In this document: in pieces, positions 25,780 to 35,309 of the stretch
Numbering within the stretch: the first letter of the stretch is position 1
Layout of the letters: each line of letters opens with the position of its first letter
Translations under genes and position numbers: made by a program
Source: MED-G105 sp039814575
GTDB taxonomy: Bacteria > Pseudomonadota > Alphaproteobacteria > Caulobacterales > Parvularculaceae
DNA: 64,000 bases
Direction of reading: 5' to 3'
Assembly (NCBI GenBank): GCA_039814575.1
Contig: JBCCAY010000002.1
Coordinates: 124,001-188,000 of the forward strand
The notes under the pieces: model-generated
Databases searched by the model: none
What the model was told of the DNA's origin: nothing
What the model saw: the letters and a program-made list of their open reading frames with translations, nothing else

Positions 25780-26319
25780 ATGGACCAAGCGATTCGCATT
25801 CTCGGCGTCGATCCCGGCGCACGCGCCACTGGTTGGGCGGTGATTGAGAGCCATGGCGCTCGCCTTAGCTTCATCGCCGCCGGCGTTATTCGCAGCCGTG
25901 CGACGGCGCGCGCGCCGCGGCTCGCCGGCATTCTGTCCAGCTTAAACGATCTCATCGATGCGCACGGCCCCCATGAGGCGGCTGTTGAACAGACCTTTGT
26001 GAACGCAAGCCCGCGCGATGCGTTGGTGCTCGGCGAGGCGCGCGGCGTCGCTTTGTCGGCGCCGGCGGCGCGGGGCTTGCCGGTGGCTGAGTACGCCGCG
26101 AACACTGTGAAAAAATCCGTCGTCGGCAAAGGCCATGCGGACAAGCGCCAAGTACAGGCGATGGTGCGGGTGTTGTTGCCGCAATCGGGCGAACAAGCCG
26201 CGGACGCCGCGGACGCCCTCGCCGTCGCCATATGCCACGCCCACCATCGCGGGGCTCTTTCCAATTCCGGCGTTGGAAAGGGTTCAGGCGCCTTTCAAAC
26301 CATTAGGAGAAGCGCATGA
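25780..26319 (+). CDS. ruvC: Holliday-junction resolvase RuvC
   Basis: This 179-residue endonuclease nicks Holliday junctions symmetrically. Catalytic acids are visible in ILGVDPGARATGW, AAVEQTFVN and DAADALAVAICHAHH. The ATG at 25780 gives the family N-terminus; a start at 25708 would add unrelated residues. Its TGA overlaps the ruvA ATG by four bases (ATGA), so translation is coupled. Confidence 0.96.
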   Translation: MDQAIRILGVDPGARATGWAVIESHGARLSFIAAGVIRSRATARAPRLAGILSSLNDLIDAHGPHEAAVEQTFVNASPRDALVLGEARGVALSAPAARGLPVAEYAANTVKKSVVGKGHADKRQVQAMVRVLLPQSGEQAADAADALAVAICHAHHRGALSNSGVGKGSGAFQTIRRSA

Positions 26320-26951
26320 TCGGACGCTTGCGGGGAACCGTCGCGGCGCTTGACGCTGACACATTGCTGATTGATGTCGGCGGGGTTGGATATGAAGCCC
26401 ATGCCCATTCACGCATGCTCTCGCGTCTGGCGGTGGGCGAGGCCGCCACATTGTCGATCGAGACGATTGTCCGTGAAGATATGATCCGGCTTTACGCGTT
26501 TGAAGACGAAGCTGAGCGGCGCTCTTTTCGGCTGTTGCAAAGCGTGCAGGGCGTCGGCGCCAAGCATGCGCTGGCGATTTTGCAAGTTTTGCCGCCGGTC
26601 GACCTTTATGACGCCGTTGCGGCCGAAGACGTAACGGCGTTGTCGCGCGCGCAAGGGGTCGGCAAGAAGATCGCTCAACGCATCGCCGTGGAGCTGCAGT
26701 CGAAACTTGGCGCGCTGGCGCCCGCGGCAAGCGGCGGGGTGTTTAACACTGTCGCCGCCACGATAGCGTCTGACGGCGCTGAACCAAAGACGCCGGGCGC
26801 GACCGCTGACGCCGTATCTGCGCTTGCCAATCTCGGTTATGACGGTGTCGAGGCCCGCCGCGCCGTGAAGCGGGCGGCGGCGAATGACCCCGCCGCTGAA
26901 GGCAGCGTCGAGATGCTTATTAAAGCGGCGTTGAAAGAGCTTGCGGCCTAA
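26316..26951 (+). CDS. ruvA: Holliday-junction branch-migration protein RuvA
   Basis: The 211-residue protein has an N-terminal OB domain (MIGRLRGTVAALDADTLLIDVGGVGYE), two helix-hairpin-helix motifs (LQSVQGVGAKHALAIL and LSRAQGVGKKIAQRI) and a C-terminal domain III (DAVSALANLGYDGVEARRAV) that binds RuvB. The tetramer clamps the four-way junction. It sits between ruvC (4-base overlap) and ruvB (21-base gap). Confidence 0.96.
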   Translation: MIGRLRGTVAALDADTLLIDVGGVGYEAHAHSRMLSRLAVGEAATLSIETIVREDMIRLYAFEDEAERRSFRLLQSVQGVGAKHALAILQVLPPVDLYDAVAAEDVTALSRAQGVGKKIAQRIAVELQSKLGALAPAASGGVFNTVAATIASDGAEPKTPGATADAVSALANLGYDGVEARRAVKRAAANDPAAEGSVEMLIKAALKELAA

Positions 26952-26972
26952 CGGCCTTTAAAGGAAGTCAGC

Positions 26973-28049
26973 ATGAATGCGCTTAATGGTTCGCTAGCGG
27001 AGGATTTCGGCGCCGACCGATTGATCGACGCGGAGCGCAAACCTGAGGAGGTGCGTGAAGACGCCGACGCCGCTTTGCGCCCGAAGCGGCTCGGCGAGTT
27101 CGTCGGCCAGGCGCAAGCGCAGGACAATTTGCGCGTCTTTGTCGGCGCGGCGCGCCAGCGCGGTGAGGCGCTCGACCACGTCTTGTTCCATGGACCGCCG
27201 GGGCTCGGCAAAACGACATTGGCGCAAATCGTCGCCAATGAGCTGGAGGTGAATTTCCGCTCCACATCCGGGCCCGTTATTACGAAGCCCGGCGATCTTG
27301 CGGCGCTCCTCACCAATCTTGAAGCCGGCGACGTCTTGTTCATTGACGAAATCCATCGTCTGACGCCGGCGGTCGAAGAAGTGCTTTACCCCGCGATGGA
27401 AGACTTCGCGCTTGATTTGATGATCGGCGAGGGGCCGGCGGCGCGCTCGGTAAAGATTGATTTGCCGCGCTTTACGCTCATCGGCGCGACTACGCGCTCC
27501 GGGCTTTTGGCGAAACCGTTGCTCGACCGGTTCGGCATTCCGGTGCGGCTCGATTTTTATGCGCCCGAAGAATTGGCCTCGATTGTCGCGCGCGGCGCCC
27601 GACTTTTAGGCGCTGAGATGGCCGCTGACGGCGCCATGGAAATTGCTCGCCGGGCGCGCGGCACGCCGCGGGTAGCGGGCCGGCTTTTACGTAGGGTGCG
27701 GGACGTCGCGACCGTTGAAGGCGCGGCGGTTATTGACGGGCGCGTGGCGGACGCGGCGCTCACCCGGCTGGAGATTGATCGCTTGGGTCTTGATCCACTG
27801 GACCGGCGTTATCTTCGTTTGATTGCGGAGCATTTCGCCGGTGGGCCGGTGGGCGTTGAGACAATCGCCGCCGCCCTCGCCGAAGCGCGTGACGCGGTGG
27901 AAGACGTCGTTGAGCCCTTTTTATTGCAGCAGGGGCTTATCCAACGCACGCCGCGGGGCCGCGTTTTATCCAAAAGCGCTTGGGCGCATTTAGGGCTTGC
28001 GGTTCCTAGGGGCGAGCCCGCAGGCGGCGCCGAATTGTTTGAGGCGTAG
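26973..28049 (+). CDS. ruvB: Holliday-junction branch-migration helicase RuvB
   Basis: The 358-residue AAA+ motor has Walker A GPPGLGKTTLA, Walker B LFIDEIHR, sensor IGATTRSG, the arginine-finger segment LLDRFGIP, and a C-terminal winged helix (LIQRTPRGRVLSKSAW). It pumps DNA through the RuvA-bound junction. AAGGAAG precedes the ATG. It is the last gene of ruvCAB. Confidence 0.97.
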   Translation: MNALNGSLAEDFGADRLIDAERKPEEVREDADAALRPKRLGEFVGQAQAQDNLRVFVGAARQRGEALDHVLFHGPPGLGKTTLAQIVANELEVNFRSTSGPVITKPGDLAALLTNLEAGDVLFIDEIHRLTPAVEEVLYPAMEDFALDLMIGEGPAARSVKIDLPRFTLIGATTRSGLLAKPLLDRFGIPVRLDFYAPEELASIVARGARLLGAEMAADGAMEIARRARGTPRVAGRLLRRVRDVATVEGAAVIDGRVADAALTRLEIDRLGLDPLDRRYLRLIAEHFAGGPVGVETIAAALAEARDAVEDVVEPFLLQQGLIQRTPRGRVLSKSAWAHLGLAVPRGEPAGGAELFEA

Positions 28050-28114
28050 TGGCGGCGACGCCGATGCCGCTTCTTACACGGCGCTTTATGGGGCGTGACG
28101 ATAGGCGCCCAACG

Positions 28115-28579
28115 TCATTCTTTTATCTGATGAAACACTTTGGCGACGATTTTCCAGTCATCGCCAAACTTATAGAGCGACATGTAATCGACGTAGCTGA
28201 GCGTATCGCCGATATAAAACTCAAACTTCGCAACGGCGGCGGCTCCTGTGACGTCGACGGATAAGAACTTTACCGAGACTTTCTCTTCGTCACTCGTCGG
28301 CAATTTGCCTTCTTCGACTTCTTTAGCGACGCCTTCTTTCCACTTCGCTATCGGTAGTTTCCACATCGACCCGTCATCGCCGACGCCCAACATTGCAAAA
28401 TCGGGATGAAAGCCTTGGTCGATTTTCTCTAGATCGCCTTCGTTTTGAAGGCCTTCGACGTATGCGGTTTGAATAGTACTTTTGATGTCAGCAATATCCT
28501 GCGGATTTTCTGCGGCGAATGATTGGCCTACGGCTAAAAATATGAGCGTCGTTGTAACAGCGATGAGCGCTGAGCGCAT
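28115..28579 (-). CDS. Secreted NTF2-like protein (lumazine-binding-like fold)
   Basis: The 154-residue protein has a clear signal peptide (MRSALIAVTTTLIFLAVGQS, cleavage near SFA-A). An NTF2-type cone-shaped domain follows: IADIKSTIQTAYVEGL helix, HPDFAMLGVGDDG, then strands ending DYMSLYKFGDDWKIVAKVFHQ. Such proteins bind small ligands or act as accessory domains. No catalytic set is obvious. A ribosome-like AGGAG lies upstream on the minus strand. It converges with ruvB and has no partner. Confidence 0.75.
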   Translation of the reverse strand: MRSALIAVTTTLIFLAVGQSFAAENPQDIADIKSTIQTAYVEGLQNEGDLEKIDQGFHPDFAMLGVGDDGSMWKLPIAKWKEGVAKEVEEGKLPTSDEEKVSVKFLSVDVTGAAAVAKFEFYIGDTLSYVDYMSLYKFGDDWKIVAKVFHQIKE

Positions 28580-28932
28580 GTCTTGTCTCCTGAGGAATTG
28601 TTTCGAAGATATATTGAGCGATTTGGGGGACGTTACGCCGCTATCGTCTACTAGACCAGTAAGGGATCAAGACGCCTGGTTCGGATAATGCGCTCAACCG
28701 TTGGGATTATGCGTCGAAACGTTTTGTTTATATGGCCGATAGGCATCATCAGCGGTATGTCGGTCGTCTTGGGGCGCCGACCGAGCATTAGTGGCGTGTT
28801 GTCGCGCTCGATAAACGACCGTTCAACGGGCTCAGCAGATTGGGCTTTAAAAGGCCCGCTGTTCTCCCATATCGATCTGAAGAGGCGATCGCGCGCGTAA
28901 ATACTCGTGATGATCGCGTCGTCGGAGCCGCT
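28580..28932. other. Gap between divergent genes with competing short ORFs
   Basis: About 350 bases lie between the NTF2-like gene and the COQ8-type gene. Both strands carry protein-like open frames of about 70 codons at 28651-28900, but neither has a ribosome site. None was called; the divergent promoters are expected here. Confidence 0.35.
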
Positions 28933-30300
28933 ATGTCGAAACAGCAGACCCCCGCTCAAAACGAGCCCTTTGACGACGCCTTTGGCGCTGGCGACGAAGG
29001 TCTCGCCGTCCCGAGCCGGCGCCTCTCTCGGCTCGCCCGCATTGGCGGGCTCGGCGCGAGCGTCGCCGGCAACATGCTGGTCGACGGCGCCAAGAAAGTC
29101 GCGCGCGGCGAACGCCCAGCCATCGGCGATCTCTTGCTGACGCCGACGAACGCCCAAAAAGTCGCCGACCAACTCTCCCAATTGCGCGGCGCGGCGATGA
29201 AGGTCGGCCAGCTTATGTCGATGGACGGCGGCGATTTTATGCCGCCGGAACTCGCCGACATTTTGGCCCGCTTGCGGCAATCCGCCCATGCCATGCCGCC
29301 TGCTCAGTTAAAAACCGTGCTCGACCGCAATTGGGGGCGCGGCTGGCTTCGGAATTTCAAGTCCTTCGATGTGAAACCGATCGCCGCCGCCTCCATCGGT
29401 CAGGTGCACCGTGCGCAAACGAAAGACGGCCGCGATCTCGCTGTGAAAGTGCAGTATCCGGGCGTGCGCCAAAGCATCGAGAGCGACGTTGATAATGTCG
29501 CGACCCTCGTGCGCGTCGCCGGCCTTTTGCCTGAGGGCGTTGATATCAAGCCGCTTCTAGAAGAAGCGAAACGTCAGCTCCAAGAAGAAGCCGATTATGA
29601 ACGTGAAGGCGCCCATTTGGCGCGTTTCCGCGAGCTTTTGAGCGATTCGGACGATTTTCTTCTGCCGGAACGCTATGACGATCTCACCACCACGGACGTT
29701 CTAGCGATGTCCTATGTCGGCGGCGCGCCGATCGAAACGCTCTTCGACGCCCCGCAAGAGAAGCGCGATCATGTCGTCAGTTTGCTGATTGACCTCTTAC
29801 TGCGGGAGCTCTTTGAGTTCCGCTTGATGCAGACGGACCCTAATTTCGCAAACTACTTCTATGACGAACCGACAGGGCGGATCGTCCTTCTCGATTTCGG
29901 CGCAACGCGCGAAATCCCGTCAGCGCTCTCCGACGGCTACAAAACGCTGATGGCGACGCGTCTTTCTGAAGACTGGGAGAAAGCGCGTTCGGCCGCCGCC
30001 GATATGGGCCTCATTGGCGGCGACAGCCACGGCGAGGAAATTGAATGGATGCTGGGTGAGCTCTTCGATGTCGCGATGGAGCCCGTTTGCCATGACGGTC
30101 CGTTTGATTTCGGCGACACGGATTTAGCCCTCCGTATGCGCGATAAAGGCGTTGCTTTACGCACAGGCGGATTTGTCCATGTGCCGCCGCCGACGACGGT
30201 CTTTTTCCATCGGAAATTCGCCGGCGCTTATTTGTTAGCGGCGAAGTTGAGAGCCCGCGTTGACGTCGGCGCGATGGTGCGCCGGCATCTTTCCGTATAG
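28933..30300 (+). CDS. ABC1/UbiB-family atypical kinase-like ATPase, COQ8 type
   Basis: The 455-residue protein carries the family-specific KxGQ motif (AAMKVGQLMSMD), the Ala-rich nucleotide loop AAASIGQVHRA in place of a Gly-rich loop, AVKVQYPGV with the lysine, and LLDFGATREI as the metal-binding DFG-like motif. This pattern matches COQ8/ADCK3 proteins, ATPases that support ubiquinone synthesis at membranes. ATG at 28933 is chosen because the upstream frame (to 28840) lacks homology. Together with coq4 it points to quinone biosynthesis functions in this region, though they are not in one operon. Confidence 0.88.
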   Translation: MSKQQTPAQNEPFDDAFGAGDEGLAVPSRRLSRLARIGGLGASVAGNMLVDGAKKVARGERPAIGDLLLTPTNAQKVADQLSQLRGAAMKVGQLMSMDGGDFMPPELADILARLRQSAHAMPPAQLKTVLDRNWGRGWLRNFKSFDVKPIAAASIGQVHRAQTKDGRDLAVKVQYPGVRQSIESDVDNVATLVRVAGLLPEGVDIKPLLEEAKRQLQEEADYEREGAHLARFRELLSDSDDFLLPERYDDLTTTDVLAMSYVGGAPIETLFDAPQEKRDHVVSLLIDLLLRELFEFRLMQTDPNFANYFYDEPTGRIVLLDFGATREIPSALSDGYKTLMATRLSEDWEKARSAAADMGLIGGDSHGEEIEWMLGELFDVAMEPVCHDGPFDFGDTDLALRMRDKGVALRTGGFVHVPPPTTVFFHRKFAGAYLLAAKLRARVDVGAMVRRHLSV

Positions 30301-30425
30301 CGGGGCGGCGTTCCTAATCTATGCTTCGAGAACGGCGAGGTTCTGAGGGCGGTCCTTGACAAATCGAACCGTCTGCAACACTCAAACGTCGATTAATAAC
30401 TCATTGTTGCGCCGGGAAACGTCGC

Positions 30426-30845
30426 TTGCAAAACCCTCATACCATCACTGTACGAATTTATTATGAGGACACCGACTTTTCAGGAGTGGTTTACCATGCA
30501 CGCTATCTCCATTTCTTTGAGCGCGGCCGCACCGAAGCCTTGCGTGACGTCGGCATTGGGCATTCTGAACTCTTAAAGCGCGACCCGCCCTTGGTGTTCG
30601 CCGTGCGGGAGATGACGACGCGGTGGCTCAGCCCGGCGCGCATTGACGATCTTCTGACGGTCAAAACTGAGTTCACCGAAGCGAGCGGCGCGCGCATCAT
30701 GGCGGTCCAGCAAATCTGGCGGGACGAGGCCTTGCTCGCCGCGGCGGACGTGCAAATCGTCTCCATGAGCGTCGATGGGCGCCCGCGTCGCGTGCCGCCG
30801 GAGCTTGTTTCGCTTTTTACGGCGCGTGCGGGCGCGGCATCCTGA
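30426..30845 (+). CDS. ybgC: Tol-Pal-associated acyl-CoA thioesterase YbgC
   Basis: This 139-residue hot-dog thioesterase has the catalytic segment YYEDTDFSGVVYHARYL, where the aspartate and histidine are conserved. It hydrolyses acyl-CoA or acyl carrier substrates and is the usual first gene of tol-pal clusters. No ATG exists before the conserved domain, so TTG at 30426 is the apparent start. A hairpin follows, and tolQ begins 349 bases later, so the two may not share all transcripts. Confidence 0.92.
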   Translation: MQNPHTITVRIYYEDTDFSGVVYHARYLHFFERGRTEALRDVGIGHSELLKRDPPLVFAVREMTTRWLSPARIDDLLTVKTEFTEASGARIMAVQQIWRDEALLAAADVQIVSMSVDGRPRRVPPELVSLFTARAGAAS

Positions 30846-30855
30846 TAATCTCGCG

Positions 30856-30876
30856 GGACGCCTCAAAACGGCGTCC
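30856..30876 (+). terminator. Hairpin after ybgC
   Basis: A 7-bp stem (GGACGCC with GGCGTCC) closes a 7-base A-rich loop 11 bases after the ybgC stop. There is no strong T-run, so termination may be partial. Confidence 0.55.
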
Positions 30877-31194
30877 GGCAAACCTTAAATTACTGAAATC
30901 TCTCACGCTTTATCCAATTCTTAGGCCGTGACCCGCGAGGAATGGGACTTCCGGAAACCACTAAATGTTTCTTTCGCCATTTCGTGGCCAAAATTTCGTG
31001 GGGAATTTGCGGTGAATTGGGCTATGGAAAGAGAAAAGCGGGGCCTTTCTACTTTATGCCCGGCGCGTTTCGGCGCGTCCCACAAAGCCTTGAGGCAGCC
31101 GAATGACGGCGCGTCCGCGAGGCGGCGCTGATGGTTGAAACGGGTCGCAAGCGGGTTGCGAGCGCTTGAGTAGAAGAACTGAGGAAGAAGAACC
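30877..31194. other. Leader region before tolQ
   Basis: About 318 bases probably contain the tolQRAB promoter. A short repeat of ATTTCGTGG occurs twice near 30980-31000. No small gene was supported. Confidence 0.4.
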
Positions 31195-31914
31195 ATGGAA
31201 GCGGAAGTCGTAACGGCAACGGGCGCAGGGCTCGGCGGAGAGTTCAGCCTGTGGAGCCTGTTCCTCAGCGCAGGCCTCGTGGTGAAGGCGGTCATGGGCA
31301 TTTTGGCCATCGCCTCGGTGTGGTCCTGGGCCGTGATCATCGACAAATCGATGCTGTTCGGCCGGCTGAAGCGCAAGTCCGGACGCTTTGAAAGCCAGTT
31401 TTGGTCCGGCCGCTCCCTGGAAGAGATGCACCGGAAAATGAGCGACAAGACAGACCATCCGATGGCGCGGGTGTTCGACGCCGGCATGACCGAATGGTCG
31501 CGGGCGCAGAATATCGGCCGGTCCGAAGCGCTGTCGGTGTCGGCGCGCGACCGCATCGACCGGGTGATGAACGTCACCGTCGCCCGTGAACTGGAGGCAG
31601 CGGAACGCAATCTCGGCGTACTGGCGACGATTGGCTCCGCCTCGCCGTTTATTGGTCTTTTCGGAACGGTTTGGGGCATCATGACGGCGTTCCAGGCGAT
31701 CGCGGCCACCAAAGATACGAACCTCGCCGTTGTGGCGCCGGGCATCGCCGAGGCGCTCTTCGCAACGGCGCTGGGGCTCCTCGCGGCCATCCCGGCGGTT
31801 ATCGGCTACAACCGTTATTCTGCGGCGTTGAACTCGTTCGCCGTGCGGCTTGAGGGCTTCACCAATGAATTCGCCGCGATCTTGTCGCGGCAATTGGATG
31901 AGAGGGCCGGCTAA
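31195..31914 (+). CDS. tolQ: Tol-Pal proton-channel subunit TolQ
   Basis: The 239-residue inner-membrane protein of the ExbB/MotA family has three membrane segments: about 20-45 (VMGILAIASVWSWAVII), LATIGSASPFIGLFGTVWG and ALFATALGLLAAIPAVIGY. The second and third line the proton path. With TolR it energises TolA to constrict the outer membrane during division. GAGGAAGAAG lies before the ATG. Its stop overlaps the tolR start by one base. Confidence 0.96.
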   Translation: MEAEVVTATGAGLGGEFSLWSLFLSAGLVVKAVMGILAIASVWSWAVIIDKSMLFGRLKRKSGRFESQFWSGRSLEEMHRKMSDKTDHPMARVFDAGMTEWSRAQNIGRSEALSVSARDRIDRVMNVTVARELEAAERNLGVLATIGSASPFIGLFGTVWGIMTAFQAIAATKDTNLAVVAPGIAEALFATALGLLAAIPAVIGYNRYSAALNSFAVRLEGFTNEFAAILSRQLDERAG

Positions 31915-32387
31915 TGGGCGCTTCTCTAAGCGGCGGGCGCAGCTCTGGGCGAACCCGCGTTCGGCCGATGGCGGAAATCAACGTGACGCCGCTCGTCGAC
32001 GTCATGCTCGTGCTGTTGATCGTCTTTATGGTCGCCGCGCCGCTTTTGACCGTCGGCATTTCGGTTGATTTGCCCGAGACGTCCGCTCAGCCGATCCAAG
32101 ACACCGGCGAGCCGCTGACCGTGACGATCACCAGCGAAGGGACGGTCTTCGTCCAAGAAACCGAGACGCCGATTGAGAATTTGGTGGCGCGCCTCGAAGC
32201 GATCGCTGTCGCTGGCTATGACCAGAAAATTTACATCCGCGGTGACCAACAGCGCTCTTACGGCGAAGTGATGAAGGTCATGGGTCTCATCAATTCCGCC
32301 GGATTTCGCAGCATCGGGCTCGTTTCCGATCCGAACCTCGATTTGAGCCTCGATTCTGGAACGGGCGCTGACGCGTCGGGCGAATAG
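31914..32387 (+). CDS. tolR: Tol-Pal proton-channel subunit TolR
   Basis: The 157-residue ExbD-family protein has a short cytoplasmic start and the single membrane helix EINVTPLVDVMLVLLIVFMV, with the essential proton-carrying aspartate. A periplasmic dimerising domain follows (TVTITSEGTVFVQ, IRGDQQRSYGEVM). The start codon shares a base with the tolQ stop (TAATG). It works with tolQ in a fixed-ratio complex. Confidence 0.95.
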   Translation: MGASLSGGRSSGRTRVRPMAEINVTPLVDVMLVLLIVFMVAAPLLTVGISVDLPETSAQPIQDTGEPLTVTITSEGTVFVQETETPIENLVARLEAIAVAGYDQKIYIRGDQQRSYGEVMKVMGLINSAGFRSIGLVSDPNLDLSLDSGTGADASGE

Positions 32388-32450
32388 CGCGAGACCAATA
32401 AAGGTAAGCCGTCATTGGGAAGACGGCGAGGGGATAAGTAAGGACGCCCC

Positions 32451-33335
32451 ATGCGTTGTGGGTTTTTAACGTCGATATTGTTGCATGCGATCGCCGTCGC
32501 CATCCCGCTGGGGATGCCGTGGCTGTTTCGCCATGACGCGTCGCGTTATGAAGCTGAACCGGCGATCCCCGTCGAGCTTTTAAGCGAAGCGGAGTACGCG
32601 GAGAAAACGAGCGTTCCTGCAGCTGCTCCGGAGCCTGAAGAAGAGGCTGAGCTGCCAGAACCGGAGCCTGAACCCGAGGAACTCCCGCCGCCAGCGGAAG
32701 AAATTGCTGAACCGCAACCAGAGCCTGAGCCCGAACCGGAACCCCTGCCGGAACCTGAGCCCGAGCCTCAGGCCGAAGAGCCAGAACCGGAACCCGCGCC
32801 AACGCCAGAACCAAAGCCAGAACCAAAGCCCGAACCGAAGCCGGTCGTGAAAAAACCGGAGCCGAAAGAGGAAGATCCGCTCGACCTCGATCGTCTCGCG
32901 GCTTTGGTGGACAAAGCCAAAAAAGATGAGCCGAAACCAGGGACCGCCGGCGACGGGGCGACGATGAAAAGCGATCGCCCGCGCGCAGCGATCGGCGCCG
33001 GCGATCGGCTTGCAGCGAGTGATATGACGAAGGTGCGCAGCGCCTTTCAGGCATGTTGGGACACCTCGTCTTTCATTGGCGCGCCGGAAGCGGAAAAGCT
33101 TATTGTGGTTGTGGAAGTGAAGCTTGGCCGCGACGGTCGCTTGCAAGGCGCGCCGAAAGTCATGAACGGAACCCAGATTACGCTGTCGGGCAATCGGTTT
33201 TGGAAGGTGGCTGAACGCGAGGCTTTAAACGCTGTGCGAAAATGTGAGCCGTTAGATTTTCTTCCCCAAGACCGCTACGAATCTTGGAAGGAATTTGAGT
33301 TCAGGTTCGATCCCGGCGATATGATCGGCCTTTAG
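32451..33335 (+). CDS. tolA: TolA-type energy transducer with a Pro/Glu-rich linker
   Basis: The 294-residue protein has an N-terminal membrane anchor (SILLHAIAVAIPLGMPWLF). A periplasmic linker of about 90 residues built from Pro-Glu and later Pro-Lys repeats follows, then a C-terminal TolA domain III (MTKVRSAFQACWDTS, VEVKLGRDGRLQGAP, LDFLPQDRYESWKEF). In E. coli the middle domain is a long Ala/Lys helix; here the linker is TonB-like. Its position between tolR and tolB supports the TolA name. RBS-like AAGGACG lies upstream. Confidence 0.9.
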   Translation: MRCGFLTSILLHAIAVAIPLGMPWLFRHDASRYEAEPAIPVELLSEAEYAEKTSVPAAAPEPEEEAELPEPEPEPEELPPPAEEIAEPQPEPEPEPEPLPEPEPEPQAEEPEPEPAPTPEPKPEPKPEPKPVVKKPEPKEEDPLDLDRLAALVDKAKKDEPKPGTAGDGATMKSDRPRAAIGAGDRLAASDMTKVRSAFQACWDTSSFIGAPEAEKLIVVVEVKLGRDGRLQGAPKVMNGTQITLSGNRFWKVAEREALNAVRKCEPLDFLPQDRYESWKEFEFRFDPGDMIGL

Positions 33336-33529
33336 GAATGGGTGCCGTTTTATTGCACCGCGCGTAGGCGTGGGGCCTTAACGGGGTTTAACCCGCGGCG
33401 CGCCGGAACGAGAGTAGAACGTTCATTGTTATGCTGAAAAACGCGATTTTGACTAATATGACCCTGATGAATGCAGGCCCCGCACAACAAATCGGACCTG
33501 CAGAACACTTTCGAAAAGGAACCTTCGGT

Positions 33530-34870
33530 ATGAAAGGCTTGCTCGGCGCGAAGCGCGTACTTTCTGGATTATGTGCTTTGATCGTCGCCTTTGCGGCGGC
33601 GTCTGCGCCGGCCAATGCGCGTGTTCAGATCGACATCACGCAAGGCAATGTCGATCCTATGCCGATCGCGGTCCCCACTTTCATCGCCGTCGGCGACGGC
33701 AAGACCAAAGAACTGGTGCGCGACATCACCGCTGTGATCAACGCTGATCTCGAACGCTCGGGGCTGTTCCGCGTCATCAATGAGCGCGCCTATATTGAGA
33801 ACATGAAAAGCGTCAATGTGCGTCCGCGCTTTGTCGATTGGCGCCAGATTGACGCGCAAGTCCTCGTCGTCGGCGAGGTGACGGAAGCCAGCGACGGCCG
33901 CGCGACGGTGGCTACACGTATTTGGGACGTTTACTCCAACGAACAATTAGCGGCTGTCTCCTTTACGACGCCTGCGGATAATTGGCGCCGCGCCGCGCAT
34001 AAAGTCGCGGATAAAGTCTATGAGGCGCTAACCGGCGAGCAGGGCTATTTCGATACGCGCGTCGTCTTCGTGCATGAAACAGGGCCGAAGGAAAATCGCC
34101 GCAAGCAATTGATGATTATGGACCAGGACGGCGCGAACCCCGTGCCGCTGACCGATGGGCTCGACTATAAAGCGCTGACGCCGCGCTTTTCGCCGACCCA
34201 GCAATTGATCAGCTATATGGCGCTCTTCGAGAATAAGCGCGGCCAGATCTATCTCTTCAATATTGAAACCGGCGAGCAGGAACAGCTCGGGTCGTTCCGG
34301 GGCATGAGTTTCGCGCCGCGCTTTTCGCCGGACGGGCGCGAAGTCTTGATGACGATCGAGCGGGCTGGCAATTCCGACGTCTTCCGTATGGATTTGTCCA
34401 ATCGCAAAATTACGCGCCTTACGGACAATCCAGGTATCGACACGTCGCCGACCATGTCGCCGGACGGGCGTCGCATCGCTTTTACGTCTGACCGCGGCGG
34501 CTCGCAGCAGCTTTATGTGATGAGCGCCGGGGGCGGCGATCAGCGGCGCATTACGTTCGGCGAAGGCCGCTATGCGACGCCGGTGTGGAGCCCGCGCGGC
34601 GATCTCATCGCTTTCACGCGCCAATACAAAGGACGGTTTTATATCGGCGTCATTCGCCCTGACGGGCGCGGCGAGCGCCTTCTCACTGAAAGCTATCTCG
34701 ATGAAGGCCCCACTTGGTCGCCGAACGGCCGGGTGCTGATGTTCTTCCGCGAAGCGCGTCCCGGCGCCGGACCGTCTCTCTGGTCGATTGATTTGACGGG
34801 GCGCAATCTGCGCCGCGTGAGAACGCCGGCGGACGCTTCCGACCCCGCTTGGTCGCCGCCGCTTCAGTAG
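33530..34870 (+). CDS. tolB: Tol-Pal periplasmic beta-propeller protein TolB
   Basis: The protein has 446 residues from ATG 33530, which has AAAAGGA upstream. A signal peptide ends near ANA-RVQID, an N-terminal alpha/beta domain binds TolA (VNADLERSGLF-type region), and a six-bladed propeller carries repeats such as FSPDGREVLMTI, MSPDGRRIAFTSDRGG and WSPRGDLIAFTR. TolB shuttles between Pal and TolA. The upstream in-frame start at 33431 would bury the signal peptide. Confidence 0.95.
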   Translation: MKGLLGAKRVLSGLCALIVAFAAASAPANARVQIDITQGNVDPMPIAVPTFIAVGDGKTKELVRDITAVINADLERSGLFRVINERAYIENMKSVNVRPRFVDWRQIDAQVLVVGEVTEASDGRATVATRIWDVYSNEQLAAVSFTTPADNWRRAAHKVADKVYEALTGEQGYFDTRVVFVHETGPKENRRKQLMIMDQDGANPVPLTDGLDYKALTPRFSPTQQLISYMALFENKRGQIYLFNIETGEQEQLGSFRGMSFAPRFSPDGREVLMTIERAGNSDVFRMDLSNRKITRLTDNPGIDTSPTMSPDGRRIAFTSDRGGSQQLYVMSAGGGDQRRITFGEGRYATPVWSPRGDLIAFTRQYKGRFYIGVIRPDGRGERLLTESYLDEGPTWSPNGRVLMFFREARPGAGPSLWSIDLTGRNLRRVRTPADASDPAWSPPLQ

Positions 34871-35309
34871 TCGTGCGGGAGCTATGGGCCTAGGCCGTTG
34901 ACGCGTGCTGATAGGGCGGCCTGATGCTCGGCCACGCCGTGGCGGCCTCGCGCTCTTCCAGCGCCTCTCCCGCACGCGTGTCCTAAATTCTCCGATTTCG
35001 GCGTTTCGCGGATAGCGTAACCGAAAATTCATCTCCGTGGCGCGCGGCTCGCTTGATCGCCGTCGCGACGCCCCCTACCGTTTCGACGTCATAAACAGTG
35101 CGGTCGCAAAACCGCCGTTTCGGAGGCGAACGCGGCTTTCTGCTGCAAAAAAATGAAAAAGTTCGCGCTTTGTTTAGGCAAACGCGCCCATTGCGGGTTT
35201 GTCGTGCACGAAAGTGTAATGTTAGTGTACTAGCGCTTAGGGGCGAAATGCGGGGGGCGCGCTCGCTTGAAGCCCGCTTTCATCGAGTGGAGCATTGGAG
35301 AGTAAGAAA
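34871..35309. other. tolB-pal gap
   Basis: About 440 bases probably hold a separate pal promoter. A short GGCCACGCCGTGGC dyad is present near 34930-34945. No other structure or gene was found. Confidence 0.4.

Noticed and set aside
28049..28264. 71-codon plus-strand frame after ruvB
   Set aside because: Shadow of the NTF2-like gene on the minus strand, no ribosome site.
32290..33054. 254-codon minus-strand frame opposite tolA
   Set aside because: Arises from the Pro/Glu codon repeats of tolA; low-complexity product.
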